DNA of 64,000 nt from Rhizobiales bacterium 2SD (GTDB lineage Bacteria; Pseudomonadota; Alphaproteobacteria; Rhizobiales; Beijerinckiaceae). Under the pieces are notes generated by a model. It did not search any database. It was not told where the DNA came from and saw nothing but the letters and a program-made list of their open reading frames with translations. The stretch covers positions 108,762-172,761 of the forward strand of contig SCMY01000016.1 of NCBI GenBank assembly GCA_005502805.1, written 5' to 3'. The position numbers and the translations under genes are program-made. Below, in pieces: positions 27,482 through 37,048 of the stretch; position 1 is the stretch's first letter, and each line of letters starts with the position of its first letter.

Positions 27482-29430
27482 CGGCGGCGCCTAGCAAGAT
27501 CGGGGAGGGCGCCCACTGGCCGGTCGCCGCCAATGGCGAGCCGGCGACGCTGATCGCGGCGCTCGCCCGCAATGCTGCCGAGTTCGGCGACCGCGTCGCC
27601 TTCCGCGAACGACGCTACGGCATCTGGCAGGAGCAGAACTGGCGCGAGGTCTTCGCGGAGATCGCCGCCATGGCGGCCGGGCTCGAGGAGGTCGGGCTGG
27701 TCGCAGGCGCGGCGATGACCGTGATCGGCGACAACCGCCCGCGGCTCTACTACGCCATGCTCGCCGCCAACATGCTGCGCGCCTTCCCCTCGCCGGTTTT
27801 TCCGGACGTGCCGCTGGAAGAGCTGATCGTCGCGACCCGGCATGGCGCGCCGCCCGTCGGCATCGCCGAGGACCAGGAGCAGGTCGACAAGCTGCTGCAG
27901 CTCCGCGATGCGACCGGCCGCGTCGCCACCATCCTCTATGACGACGAGCGCGGGCTCGACGGCTACGATCTGCCCGGGCTGATGTCGCTCGATACGCTGG
28001 TCGCGAAGGGGCGCGAGCGGCTGGCGCGCGAGCCCGATCTCATCAGGCGCTTCGTCGACGGGCCGCAGGCCGACGACATCTCGGTGCTGCTGCATTCCTC
28101 CGGCACGACCGGCCTGCCCAAGGGCATCCCGCTGCGCCATCGAAACGTCACCGGCGGCCTGCTCAATGCCGGCGCCAGCGGCTATTTCCACAAGCACGAG
28201 GAGCTCTACGCCTATCTGCCCACCGCCTGGGTCGGCGACTTCGTCTTCACGCTTGGCGCCGGCATGATGATGGCGGCGACGATCAATATCCCCGAGCGCC
28301 AGGAGACGGTGATGCGCGACCTGCGCGAGGTCTCGCCGACCTTCTATCTCGCCGCGCCGCGCGCCTGGGACCAGATGCTGACCCGCGTCCAGGTCGGCAT
28401 GAAGAACTCGACTCCGTTCAAGCGCTGGCTGTTCGAGACCACGATGGAGCGCGCCGTCGGCTTCGAGCGCAAGCGCCTGTCCGGGGGCTCGCTGACGCTC
28501 AAGGAGAAGCTGCTCGACGCGGTCGGAAACGTCCTGGTCTACGCGCCTTTGCGCGACCATCTCGGGCTCGGCCGGGCTGAGCGCGCCTTCACCGGCGGCG
28601 AGGCGCTGGGCGAGGACACCTTCCTGTTCTTCCGGGCGCTCGGCATCCGGCTGAAGCAGTTCTACGGCCAGACCGAGACCTGCGCGCTGACGGCAGCGCA
28701 GACGGAAGGGCAGGTCAAGCTCCACACGGTCGGCAAGCCGATGCAAGGCAGCGAGATCCGGATCGACGACAGCGGCGAAATCCTGGTGCGCTCCACCTCG
28801 GTCGTCGACGGCTACTATGACGACCCTGACAGCAGCGCCAAGGCGCTGGTCGATGGCTGGCTGCACACCGGCGATGCCGGACGGATCGACGAGGATGGCG
28901 AGCTCGTCGTGCTCGGCCGCGTCAGTGAAGTCGTGCGCACCGCCTCGGGCGAGCGCTACATCCCGAATTTCATCGAGAACCGGCTGAAATTCAGCCCCTA
29001 TATCCGCAATGTCGCGGTGATCGGCGCCGGGCGCGACCAGCTCACCGCCATCGTCTGCATCGATTTCGACGCGGTCGGCCACTGGGCCGAGGAGCGCGGC
29101 ATCTCCTACACCTCCTATGCCGAGCTTTCGCAGAAGCCGGAGGTGCAGGGGCTGATCGGGCAGGTGGTCAGGCACGTCAACGGCACGCAGCCGGAGGGCT
29201 TGCGCGTGCGGCGCTTCACCAATCTGCACAAGGATTTCGATGCCGACGACGGCGAGATCACTCGCACCCGCAAGCTGCGCCGCAACACCATCGAGACCAC
29301 CTACGCCTCGCTGATCGAGGCGCTTTACAGCGGGGCAACCGAGACCGTGTTCGACGCCACCATCGCCTATGAGAACGGGGAGCGCGGCGTGATCCGGCGG
29401 ACGCTCAAGATCAGCGAGGTCGTCGCCTGA
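27478..29430 (+). CDS. Long-chain acyl-CoA synthetase (AMP-forming)
   Basis: A 650-residue ANL-superfamily ligase that joins a carboxylic acid to CoA through an acyl-adenylate. P-loop HSSGTTGLPKG (206-216), A5 motif FYGQTETCALT, A7 region LHTGDAGRIDEDGELVVLGR and the C-terminal domain with ITRTRKLRRNTIE. Its length fits the long-chain type. ATG 27478 overlaps the ABC ATPase stop, so the frame upstream to 27040 is not part of it. Placement inside the importer operon indicates that imported acids are activated at once. The substrate may be the branched acid used by the Atu-like cluster (shared operator), an inference. Confidence 0.85.
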   Translation: MTAAPSKIGEGAHWPVAANGEPATLIAALARNAAEFGDRVAFRERRYGIWQEQNWREVFAEIAAMAAGLEEVGLVAGAAMTVIGDNRPRLYYAMLAANMLRAFPSPVFPDVPLEELIVATRHGAPPVGIAEDQEQVDKLLQLRDATGRVATILYDDERGLDGYDLPGLMSLDTLVAKGRERLAREPDLIRRFVDGPQADDISVLLHSSGTTGLPKGIPLRHRNVTGGLLNAGASGYFHKHEELYAYLPTAWVGDFVFTLGAGMMMAATINIPERQETVMRDLREVSPTFYLAAPRAWDQMLTRVQVGMKNSTPFKRWLFETTMERAVGFERKRLSGGSLTLKEKLLDAVGNVLVYAPLRDHLGLGRAERAFTGGEALGEDTFLFFRALGIRLKQFYGQTETCALTAAQTEGQVKLHTVGKPMQGSEIRIDDSGEILVRSTSVVDGYYDDPDSSAKALVDGWLHTGDAGRIDEDGELVVLGRVSEVVRTASGERYIPNFIENRLKFSPYIRNVAVIGAGRDQLTAIVCIDFDAVGHWAEERGISYTSYAELSQKPEVQGLIGQVVRHVNGTQPEGLRVRRFTNLHKDFDADDGEITRTRKLRRNTIETTYASLIEALYSGATETVFDATIAYENGERGVIRRTLKISEVVA

Positions 29431-29463
29431 TGAGACCTCTGCGCAACGCTGATCGCCTTGGCT

Positions 29464-29615
29464 CCTCCCTTCCCCCTTGTGGGGAAGGGTATGGGGATGG
29501 GGGGCGAACGACTGGGTGCAAGGCTACTCGTAGAAGCGGATTCGCTCGCTTCCCAGCGAATTTGCTCCGACTTTCCGCCCCCCACCCCTACCCCTCCCCA
29601 CAAGGGGGAGGGGAT
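29464..29615. repeat. Large inverted repeat (REP/BIME-like) inside the transporter operon
   Basis: Two arms of about 43 bp face each other. Left core CCCCCTTGTGGGGA (within 29470-29486) and right core TCCCCACAAGGGGG (within 29595-29609) are exact reverse complements, and the flanks (TATGGGGATGGGGGGCG against CGCCCCCCACCCCTA) also pair closely. Between them is a smaller hairpin, ATTCGCT (29540-29546)/AGCGAAT (29555-29561). It fills most of the 220-bp gap between the synthetase and permease genes. Such CCCCTTGTGGGG elements are familiar in intergenic DNA of this group of bacteria. As RNA it would form a very stable stem, possibly an mRNA-processing point. Confidence 0.7.
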
Positions 29616-29650
29616 CCCGCGGCCGCGCGTCTTGCGTGGAGGAATCCCTG

Positions 29651-30538
29651 ATGGACTGGATCCTGCTCGCGGAACTCTCGGCCAACGGCGTCTTCGTCGG
29701 CCTGATGTATGCGCTGGTCTCGCTCGGCATCGTGCTGATCTACAAGACCTCCGGCACCGCCAATCTCGCCCAGGGCGCGATCGCCATGACAGGCGGCTAC
29801 GTCACCTGGGCGCTCGCCACGCTGGTCGGCCTGCCGATGTGGCTGGCGATCCCGGCCGCGCTCGCCGGCATGTTCGGCTTTGGCCTCTTGATGGAGCGCG
29901 TCGCGCTGCGCCGGATGATCGGCCAGCCGGTGATCATGACGATCATGCTGACGCTCGGCGTCGAGATCATGCTGCGTGGGCTCCTGCCCGGCGTCTTCGG
30001 AGCCGCGGTGAAGCGCCTCGACATCGGCCTGCCGCAGCAGCCGCTCTTCGTCGGCGAGCTCCTGATCAACCGCGCGACGCTGATCGGCGGCTCGATCTCG
30101 CTGCTGCTGATCCTCATCTCGCTCGCCTTCTTCAATTCGCGCTTCGGCGTGGTGATGCGCGCCGTCGCCGACGACCAGACCGCGTCCTGGTCGGTCGGCA
30201 TCAAGGTCGAGCGTGCGATCGCCGTCGCCTGGGGGCTCGCTGCGGTCTCCGCCACCGCCGCCGGCGTGCTCTGGGGCAGCACGCAGGGCATCGACTGGTC
30301 GCTCTCGCTGCTGCTGATCAAAGCGCTCGCCATCGCCATTCTCGGCGGCCTCGACTCGATCCCCGGCGTGCTCGTCGCCGGCGTCATCGTCGGCGTCGCC
30401 GAGAGCCTCGCCACCGGCGTGCTCGACCCGCTGGTCGGCGGCGGCTCGCGCGACGTGGTCGCGGCCGTGATCATCCTGGTGACGCTCCTGCTCAAGCCGC
30501 ACGGCCTGTTCGGCCGCCACCATATCGAGAGGGTCTGA
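29651..30538 (+). CDS. Liv-type ABC transporter permease (LivH-like)
   Basis: A 295-residue inner-membrane permease with about eight hydrophobic segments, starting MDWILLAELSANGVFVGLMY. It shows the family segment KTSGTANLAQGAIAMTGGYV and the loop MRAVADDQTASWSVGI. ATG 29651 has GGAGGA 7-8 bp upstream; an ATG at 29636 in the same frame lacks this. It is the first gene after the inverted repeat and is followed by the second permease gene at 4 bp. Confidence 0.87.
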   Translation: MDWILLAELSANGVFVGLMYALVSLGIVLIYKTSGTANLAQGAIAMTGGYVTWALATLVGLPMWLAIPAALAGMFGFGLLMERVALRRMIGQPVIMTIMLTLGVEIMLRGLLPGVFGAAVKRLDIGLPQQPLFVGELLINRATLIGGSISLLLILISLAFFNSRFGVVMRAVADDQTASWSVGIKVERAIAVAWGLAAVSATAAGVLWGSTQGIDWSLSLLLIKALAIAILGGLDSIPGVLVAGVIVGVAESLATGVLDPLVGGGSRDVVAAVIILVTLLLKPHGLFGRHHIERV

Positions 30539-30542
30539 CGCC

Positions 30543-31616
30543 GTGTTCTATCGTCGCGCCGGCATCCGCCACACGCGCTATCAGGACGAGCGCCAGCTGT
30601 TCCCGCTCGGCTTCGACCGTGGCCTGATCATCGCGGTCATCGCCATTCTGCTGGCGGCGCCCTTCCTGTTCGACCGGCTCTATGTCTCCGGCTACCTGCT
30701 GCCCTGGCTGATCTGGACCTCGGCGGCGCTCGGCCTCAACCTGCTGATGGGCTGGTCCGGCCAGATCCATCTCGGCTATGGCGCGGTGATGGGGATCGGC
30801 GCCTATGGCTCGGTGCATCTGGTGCGCCTCGGCGTGCCGCTTGAGATCGCGATGATCGCCGGCGGCCTGCTCAGCGCCACCATCGGCACCATGTTCGGCG
30901 GCGCGGCCCTGCGCATGAAGGGCATCTATCTGGCGATGGCGACGCTCGCCATGCAGTATGTCGTCGACTTCGTGATCTCGCATTCCTCGGTGATCAGTGG
31001 CGGCTCGCTCGCGACCTTGCAGGTGCCGGCGGTGCGCTTCCTCGGCATCCCCCTGCAGGGCGATTTGCCGACCTACTACCTCGCCTTCGGCGTCTGCTTC
31101 GTCATCACCCTGTTCATGCTGAACGTCCGGCGCACCAGCTTCGGGCGGGCCCTGGCGGCGCTGCGCGAGAAGGACTATGCCGCCCAGATCCTCGGCATCT
31201 CGACCTTCCGCTACAAGCTCCTCGCCTTCTGGGTCTCGTCCTTCATCGGCGGCGTCGTCGGCTCGGTGCTTGCGGTGACCTATCTGCGCGCGATCTCGCC
31301 CGACCAGTTCCATATCGAGCTCTCGATCCAGATCTTGGCGATGATCATCGTCGGCGGGCTCGGCAGCGTGCTCGGCCCGTTCTTCGGCACGGCGCTGATC
31401 CTGTTCGCGCCGATCCTGCTCAACAACCTGCTCGGCTTCACTGCGGGCACGCTCGGTTGGTCGCTGCCGATCGACCTGCGCGCCCATCTGCCGCTGATGG
31501 CCTATGGCGCGCTGGTGATCGGCTTCCTGCTCTACGAGCCGCTCGGCCTCGCCAAGATCTACGCCAATTTCCGCAACTACTTGCTCGTCTGGCCGTTCCG
31601 CCATGCCCAGCGGTGA
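30543..31616 (+). CDS. Liv-type ABC transporter permease (LivM-like)
   Basis: A 357-residue permease of the LivM group with about ten hydrophobic segments. Typical segments are LGLNLLMGWSGQIHLGYGAV and the cytosolic loop RTSFGRALAALREKDYAAQI. The start is GTG 30543, 4 bp after the LivH-like stop. It pairs with the LivH-like protein to form the membrane channel. Confidence 0.86.
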   Translation: MFYRRAGIRHTRYQDERQLFPLGFDRGLIIAVIAILLAAPFLFDRLYVSGYLLPWLIWTSAALGLNLLMGWSGQIHLGYGAVMGIGAYGSVHLVRLGVPLEIAMIAGGLLSATIGTMFGGAALRMKGIYLAMATLAMQYVVDFVISHSSVISGGSLATLQVPAVRFLGIPLQGDLPTYYLAFGVCFVITLFMLNVRRTSFGRALAALREKDYAAQILGISTFRYKLLAFWVSSFIGGVVGSVLAVTYLRAISPDQFHIELSIQILAMIIVGGLGSVLGPFFGTALILFAPILLNNLLGFTAGTLGWSLPIDLRAHLPLMAYGALVIGFLLYEPLGLAKIYANFRNYLLVWPFRHAQR

Positions 31617-31653
31617 CGGTGTCTCGAACAACAAGAGGGCTGGAGGAAACAGG

Positions 31654-32916
31654 ATGTCGCTCGATCGCCGTTCGTTCATCGCCGGCTCGGCTGCGCTCGC
31701 CGCGCCGCTCGCCCTGCCGGTCCAGGTCTTCGCCCAGGAGAAGATCGTCCGCTTTTCGCTGCCGCAGGACTTCACTCGCATCTACACCTTCGTCACCTCG
31801 GAATATAACCAGGGCCAGCGCGACTACTTCACTTTGGTCAACGATCGCGGCGGAGTCGGCGGCTACAAGATTGTCGCTGACATCACCGACCACGCCAACG
31901 ACCTGCCGCGCGCCATCGAGGCCTATGAACGCGGCAAGCGCGAGGGCGCCGTGCTGATCGACCCGCTCTCGACCCCGGTGGCGCGTGCGCTGGTGCCGCG
32001 CGCGCTCGAGGATAAGATCAACATGATCACCGCCTATTCCGGCCGCAGCGATGCCGCCGACGGCAGCGCCTTCCCTTATGTGCTGCCGCTCTCGATCAAC
32101 TACTGGACCCAGGCCGGCCTGATCATCGAGCAGTTCAAGAAGACCGAGAAGGGCAGCCTCAAGGGCAAGAAGATCGTCTTCGTCCACATCGACACGCCCT
32201 TCGGCAAGGAGCCGCTGCCGATCCTCAACGTGCTCGCCAAGAAGGAAGGCTATGAGCTGACCGCCTTCCCCTATACGCCGCCGGGCAACGACCAGTCGGC
32301 GATCTGGCCGCAGGTGCGCCGTGCCAGGCCCGATTTCGTGATCTTCTGGGGCGCTGGCGTCGGCCAGACCGTGGCGCTGACCGAGGCGATCCGCAACGGC
32401 CTGCCGATGGACCGGGTCTCCGGCAGCGTCTGGCTCTCGGAATCCGACATGGACGTGGTCGGGCGCGAGGCGGCCAAGGGCGTGATGAAGGTCGAGCCCT
32501 GCGTCGGCGGGCGCGAGCCCAAGGTGATCAAGGACATCCTCGCCGACGTCGTCGGCAAGGGCAAAGGCGCAGGTCCCGAGAACAAGGTCGGCACCGCCTA
32601 CTACAATTACGGTGTCCAGATGGCGACGCTGATGGTCGAGGGTGTGCGCAAGGCGGCCGAGAAGGCGCCGAACGGCCCGGTCACCGGCCCCTGGCTCAAT
32701 GAAGGCCTGCGCTCGATCAGCAACTTCACCGCGGAAGGCCTGCTGCCGCCGACCACGATCACCAAGGACGACCACCAGGGCGGCGGCATGGGCCGGATCG
32801 CGCGCTGGGACGGCGCCAAGTTCGTGCCGATCACCGACTGGTTCTCCGCCAACCAGGACGTGGTCTGGGAGGAGATCCGCAAGAACTCGGACGAGTTCAA
32901 GAAGACCGGGAAATGA
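31654..32916 (+). CDS. ABC transporter substrate-binding protein (Tat-exported, Peripla_BP_6 type)
   Basis: A 420-residue solute-binding protein. The start MSLDRRSFIAGSAALAAPLA followed by LPVQVFAQ carries a twin-Arg motif and an AQ cleavage region. ATG 31654 has GGAGGAA 5 bp upstream. The mature protein has the two-lobed branched-chain-amino-acid-receptor pattern (YNQGQRDYFTLVNDRGG). It is the periplasmic receptor of the operon; the ligand is probably a carboxylate rather than an amino acid, given the two CoA ligase genes in the same operon. Confidence 0.87.
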   Translation: MSLDRRSFIAGSAALAAPLALPVQVFAQEKIVRFSLPQDFTRIYTFVTSEYNQGQRDYFTLVNDRGGVGGYKIVADITDHANDLPRAIEAYERGKREGAVLIDPLSTPVARALVPRALEDKINMITAYSGRSDAADGSAFPYVLPLSINYWTQAGLIIEQFKKTEKGSLKGKKIVFVHIDTPFGKEPLPILNVLAKKEGYELTAFPYTPPGNDQSAIWPQVRRARPDFVIFWGAGVGQTVALTEAIRNGLPMDRVSGSVWLSESDMDVVGREAAKGVMKVEPCVGGREPKVIKDILADVVGKGKGAGPENKVGTAYYNYGVQMATLMVEGVRKAAEKAPNGPVTGPWLNEGLRSISNFTAEGLLPPTTITKDDHQGGGMGRIARWDGAKFVPITDWFSANQDVVWEEIRKNSDEFKKTGK

Positions 32917-32971
32917 CGAGGTCCGGGCGGCGCATCTCTCACGCGCCGCCCGCCATTATCGGATCGGGCCG

Positions 32972-33763
<792 letters not shown>

Positions 33764-33772
33764 GGCAACGCG

Positions 33773-35005
33773 ATGGCCAAGCATTACGACCGGCTGGAGA
33801 CGCGCGCACCCGCGCGCCGCGAGGCCGATCTGTTCAAGCGGCTGCCGCAGGTGATCGCGGCGGCGCAGCGGCTGCCGGCCTGGCGGAAGCATCTGCGCGG
33901 CGTCGATCCCGAAGCGGTCACCGACCGAGCCGCACTCGCTCGCCTGCCGGTGCTGCGCAAGTCGAACCTGCCGGCGACCCAGCGTGGAAAGCCGCCCTTC
34001 GGCGGCTTGCTGCCGGGCCGCCCGAGCGATTATCGCCGTCTGATGATGTCGCCGGGGCCGATCTTCGAGCCCGAGAGCCACGACGATGATCCCTGGCGCG
34101 TCGCCCGTGCGCTGGCGGCGACAGGCGCCGGCTGGCATGATATCGTCCTCAACACCTTCTCCTATCACCTGACGCCCGGCGCCTGGTGCTTCGACGCCGG
34201 GGCGCGCGTGCTCGGCTGCGCCGTGATTCCGGCCGGCCCCGGCAATAGCGACGCCCAGCTCGACCTGATCGAGGCCTATCGGCCGACGCTCTATGCCGGC
34301 GTCCCGGACTTCCTGAAGATCCTGCTCGATCTCGGCGCGGCGCGCGGGCGCAACCTGTCCTCGCTGAAGCGGGCGGTGGTCTCTGGCGCGGCCTTCCCGC
34401 CGTCATTGCAGGCCGAGTTCCGCGAGCGCGGCATCGACGCCTATCAGTGCTACGCCACGGCCGAATGCGGCATCATCGCCTATGAGACCCCAGCTCGCGA
34501 AGGCCTCGTCCTCAATGAGGACATCATCGTCGAGATCCTCCGTCCCGGCACCGGCCAGCCCGTTCCGGAAGGGGAGGTCGGCGAGATCGCGGTCACCATT
34601 CTCGATCCGAAGAAGCCGCTGATCCGCTTCGCCGTCGGCGATCTCACCGCGGTGCTGCCGGGGTTCTCGCCCTGCGGGCGCACCAACCAGCGCATCCGCG
34701 GCTGGCTCGGCCGGGCCGACCAGTCGGCCAAGGTCAAGGGCATGTTCGTGCGCCCCGAGCAGGTCGCGGCGGTTGCCGCCCGCCATCCGGAGCTCGGCCG
34801 TTGCCGGCTGGTGGTGTCGCGTGCCGGCGAGGCCGATGCGATGTGCTTCAAGGCGGAGCTCGCTTCGCCGAGCCCCGATTTGGCCGAGGCGCTGAAGGCG
34901 TCAGTGCGCGACGTCCTCAAGCTGAGCGGTACGGTTGAGCTGGTGGCGCCAGGGACCTTGCCGAATGACGGCAAGGTCATCGACGATACGCGGACGCCGG
35001 GTTGA
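33773..35005 (+). CDS. Phenylacetate-CoA ligase family protein
   Basis: A 410-residue AMP-forming ligase of the PaaK family. Visible segments: SPGPIFEPES near the nucleotide loop (the Ser/Gly-rich loop is degenerate), YQCYATAECGIIAYE (A5-like) and GRADQSAKVKGMFVRPEQV in the C-terminal domain. It activates an aromatic or related acid to its CoA thioester. The gene is 9 bp after the LivF-like gene, so it is in the importer operon. It is the second CoA ligase of the operon. Confidence 0.8.
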   Translation: MAKHYDRLETRAPARREADLFKRLPQVIAAAQRLPAWRKHLRGVDPEAVTDRAALARLPVLRKSNLPATQRGKPPFGGLLPGRPSDYRRLMMSPGPIFEPESHDDDPWRVARALAATGAGWHDIVLNTFSYHLTPGAWCFDAGARVLGCAVIPAGPGNSDAQLDLIEAYRPTLYAGVPDFLKILLDLGAARGRNLSSLKRAVVSGAAFPPSLQAEFRERGIDAYQCYATAECGIIAYETPAREGLVLNEDIIVEILRPGTGQPVPEGEVGEIAVTILDPKKPLIRFAVGDLTAVLPGFSPCGRTNQRIRGWLGRADQSAKVKGMFVRPEQVAAVAARHPELGRCRLVVSRAGEADAMCFKAELASPSPDLAEALKASVRDVLKLSGTVELVAPGTLPNDGKVIDDTRTPG

Positions 35006-35038
35006 GACTTACGGCGCAGGCGAGATGAGGACGAGACG

Positions 35039-35827
35039 ATGAGCGATCCGGCAGGTGAGGTGGTGATCACGCAGCGACAGGGCTCGGTCCTCACCGTGAC
35101 CATGAACCGCCCCAAGGTGCTCAACGTGCTCGACGAGGCGATGGCAGACGCGCTGGTCGCGGCCTTCTCGGGACTCGCCGCCGACGCGTCGATCCGCGCG
35201 GTCATCCTGGCGGGGGCAGGCCGCTCCTTCATGGCCGGCGGCGATCTCGCCCGCTTCCAGGCCGACCTTCCGGGCGCGCCGCAGACCGCGACGAAACTGA
35301 TCGACCGTTTCCACACGCTGATGCGCCTGATCAAGGCGATGCCGCAGCCGGTGATCGCAGCGGTGCAGGGCCCCGTTGCCGGCGGCGGTGTCGGCCTCGC
35401 GCTTGCTTGCGACCTCGTCGTCGCGGCAGAGGATGCGAGCTTTCTCTCGGCCTACACCAAGCTAGGCACGAATCCCGATGGCGGCACCACCTGGACGCTG
35501 ACGCAATTGCTCGGCCCGCGCCGGGCGCTGGAGTTCGTGCTGCTCAACGAAGCCGTGAATGCGCAAACCGCGCTCCGACTCGGTCTCGTCAATCGCGTCG
35601 TGCCGAGTGGCGAGCTGATCGAGACGGCGCACGCCATGGCGGAAAAACTCGCCCGCGGCAGCGTCGGTGCGCAAGGAGCCAGCAAGGCGCTGGTCCAGGC
35701 CGCGACGCATGGCTCCTTCGACGCGCAGCTCGATCTGGAGAAGCAGAACTTCGTCGCCAATGCCGGCACGGCGGATTTCCGCGAGGGCATCGCCGCCTTC
35801 TTCGCACGCCGGCCTCCGGCCTTCTGA
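35039..35827 (+). CDS. Enoyl-CoA hydratase/isomerase family protein (PaaG-like)
   Basis: A 262-residue crotonase-family protein. Oxyanion-hole segments GAGRSFMAGGDLARF and QGPVAGGGVGLALACDLVVA; both hydratase glutamates are missing (Gly in GGGVGL, Tyr in SAYTKLG), but an Asp is present in NPDGGTTW, as in PaaG-type isomerases and related enzymes. It therefore probably isomerises or otherwise rearranges an enoyl-CoA rather than hydrating it. It follows the PaaK-like gene by 33 bp in the transporter operon. Confidence 0.8.
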   Translation: MSDPAGEVVITQRQGSVLTVTMNRPKVLNVLDEAMADALVAAFSGLAADASIRAVILAGAGRSFMAGGDLARFQADLPGAPQTATKLIDRFHTLMRLIKAMPQPVIAAVQGPVAGGGVGLALACDLVVAAEDASFLSAYTKLGTNPDGGTTWTLTQLLGPRRALEFVLLNEAVNAQTALRLGLVNRVVPSGELIETAHAMAEKLARGSVGAQGASKALVQAATHGSFDAQLDLEKQNFVANAGTADFREGIAAFFARRPPAF

Positions 35828-35920
35828 AGGCGATTGGCGGCGCTGCGCTTGCGCTACTGACGTCCATGGGCACGATCCCGGCATAGTGCGACCGAAACGT
35901 CGCCCGGGAGATGCCGACGC

Positions 35921-36994
35921 ATGACCGCCCCTATCCTGATCGGTGCCCTGGCCCCGCTGTCGCCTCCTGGCTGGGTCGAGGCCGGCCGGCACCTGCTCGC
36001 GGGGCTCGAACTGGCCGTCGCCGACGTCAACGAGGCTGGCGGTATCGAGGGAAGGCCGCTCGAGCTGCTTGTGCGCGACACCGCTGCCGATCCGCAGAAG
36101 GCTGCAGCTGCTGTCGATGAGCTGGCCAGCCTGGGCGTCTCTGCTCTCGCGGGTGAATATCACAGCGTCGTCGCCCGTGCCGCTGCCGCCCGGGCCGATG
36201 CCCTGGGGGTGCCGTTCCTCTGCTCCTCGGCGGTGCTCGATGCGCTCACCGAGCAGCCGACCGATTGGGTAGCGAGGATCGCCCCGGCCCAGTCGCGCGG
36301 TTGGCGGCTCTATGCCGATTTCCTGCTTGCTGCGGGCCACCGGAGCATCGCCGTCGCCAGCGTGCCGAGCGTCTATTGGGCTTCCGGGATCGGCATCCTG
36401 CGCGACCATCTCGCGCCGCATGGCGGCAGCGTCGTCGAGTTCGATATGGGCTCGCTCACGCCTGCGGCACTGTGCGACGAGGTTGCCGACAGAGGCGCTA
36501 CCGCCCTGCTGCTCCTGGTCGGCTACCCGGAGCCGGCGGTGTCGATCGTCAAGGCCGTCCGCCGCGATCCGCGCCTCGGTGAGATTCTGATCGGCGCGCC
36601 GGCCGGGCAGCCGGAGCTGGCGGAGTGGGGGAGATTGCTCGGAGAGGAGGGCGCTGCGGTTCCGTTCCTGCGCTATCGGCCCGGGCAGCTCACCGCGCTC
36701 GGCGACCGTGCCGAGGCAGCCCTGCGCGAGCAGCTTGGGCAGGCACCGTCCTTCGTCGCCTTCGAGGGCTATGACACGATCGCCGTTCTTGCCGCGATGA
36801 TGCGCTCCCACGGCTCGGAGCGGGGACATCTGGCGCAAGCCTGGCCGGAGGTGTCGGTCGAAGGCACGCGCGGGCGGATCGGCTTCTCGCGCGTGCCGGG
36901 CATCGGCGTCTGGCAATGGGCCTGGCCGCCGATCCAGATCGTCGACCGGGATCCAATGGCGCCCGATCGCTTTCGCGTTCTGCATGCTGGCTGA
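35921..36994 (+). CDS. Periplasmic-binding-protein-fold protein without signal peptide
   Basis: A 357-residue protein of the branched-chain-receptor (Peripla_BP_6) fold. It starts MTAPILIGALAPLSPPGWVE, i.e. directly with the first beta strand of a mature receptor, and has NEAGGIEGRPLELLVRDTAA and IAVLAAMMRS. No upstream in-frame signal sequence is visible, so it should stay in the cytosol. It could be a ligand sensor like AmiC rather than a transport receptor. A GGGAG lies 11-16 bp before ATG. It is the last rightward gene of this region, 93 bp after the enoyl-CoA isomerase-like gene. Confidence 0.75.
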   Translation: MTAPILIGALAPLSPPGWVEAGRHLLAGLELAVADVNEAGGIEGRPLELLVRDTAADPQKAAAAVDELASLGVSALAGEYHSVVARAAAARADALGVPFLCSSAVLDALTEQPTDWVARIAPAQSRGWRLYADFLLAAGHRSIAVASVPSVYWASGIGILRDHLAPHGGSVVEFDMGSLTPAALCDEVADRGATALLLLVGYPEPAVSIVKAVRRDPRLGEILIGAPAGQPELAEWGRLLGEEGAAVPFLRYRPGQLTALGDRAEAALREQLGQAPSFVAFEGYDTIAVLAAMMRSHGSERGHLAQAWPEVSVEGTRGRIGFSRVPGIGVWQWAWPPIQIVDRDPMAPDRFRVLHAG

Positions 36995-37008
36995 GAGCAT
37001 GCGAAGTA

Positions 37009-37036
37009 CGGCTGCGTCCGAAAACAGGTGCAGCCG
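37009..37036. terminator. Hairpin between convergent genes
   Basis: CGGCTGC (37009-37015) pairs with GCAGCCG (37030-37036) around a 14-nt loop containing CCGAAAACAG. It sits in the 54-bp gap between the rightward binding-protein gene and leftward pyrE. No clear T-tract, so a bidirectional terminator is only probable. Confidence 0.4.
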
Positions 37037-37048
37037 GCTCATCGCTCC

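Noticed and set aside
29464..29615. Insertion sequence or MITE with transposase
   Set aside because: No transposase and no visible target-site duplication; it fits a REP-like palindromic element better.
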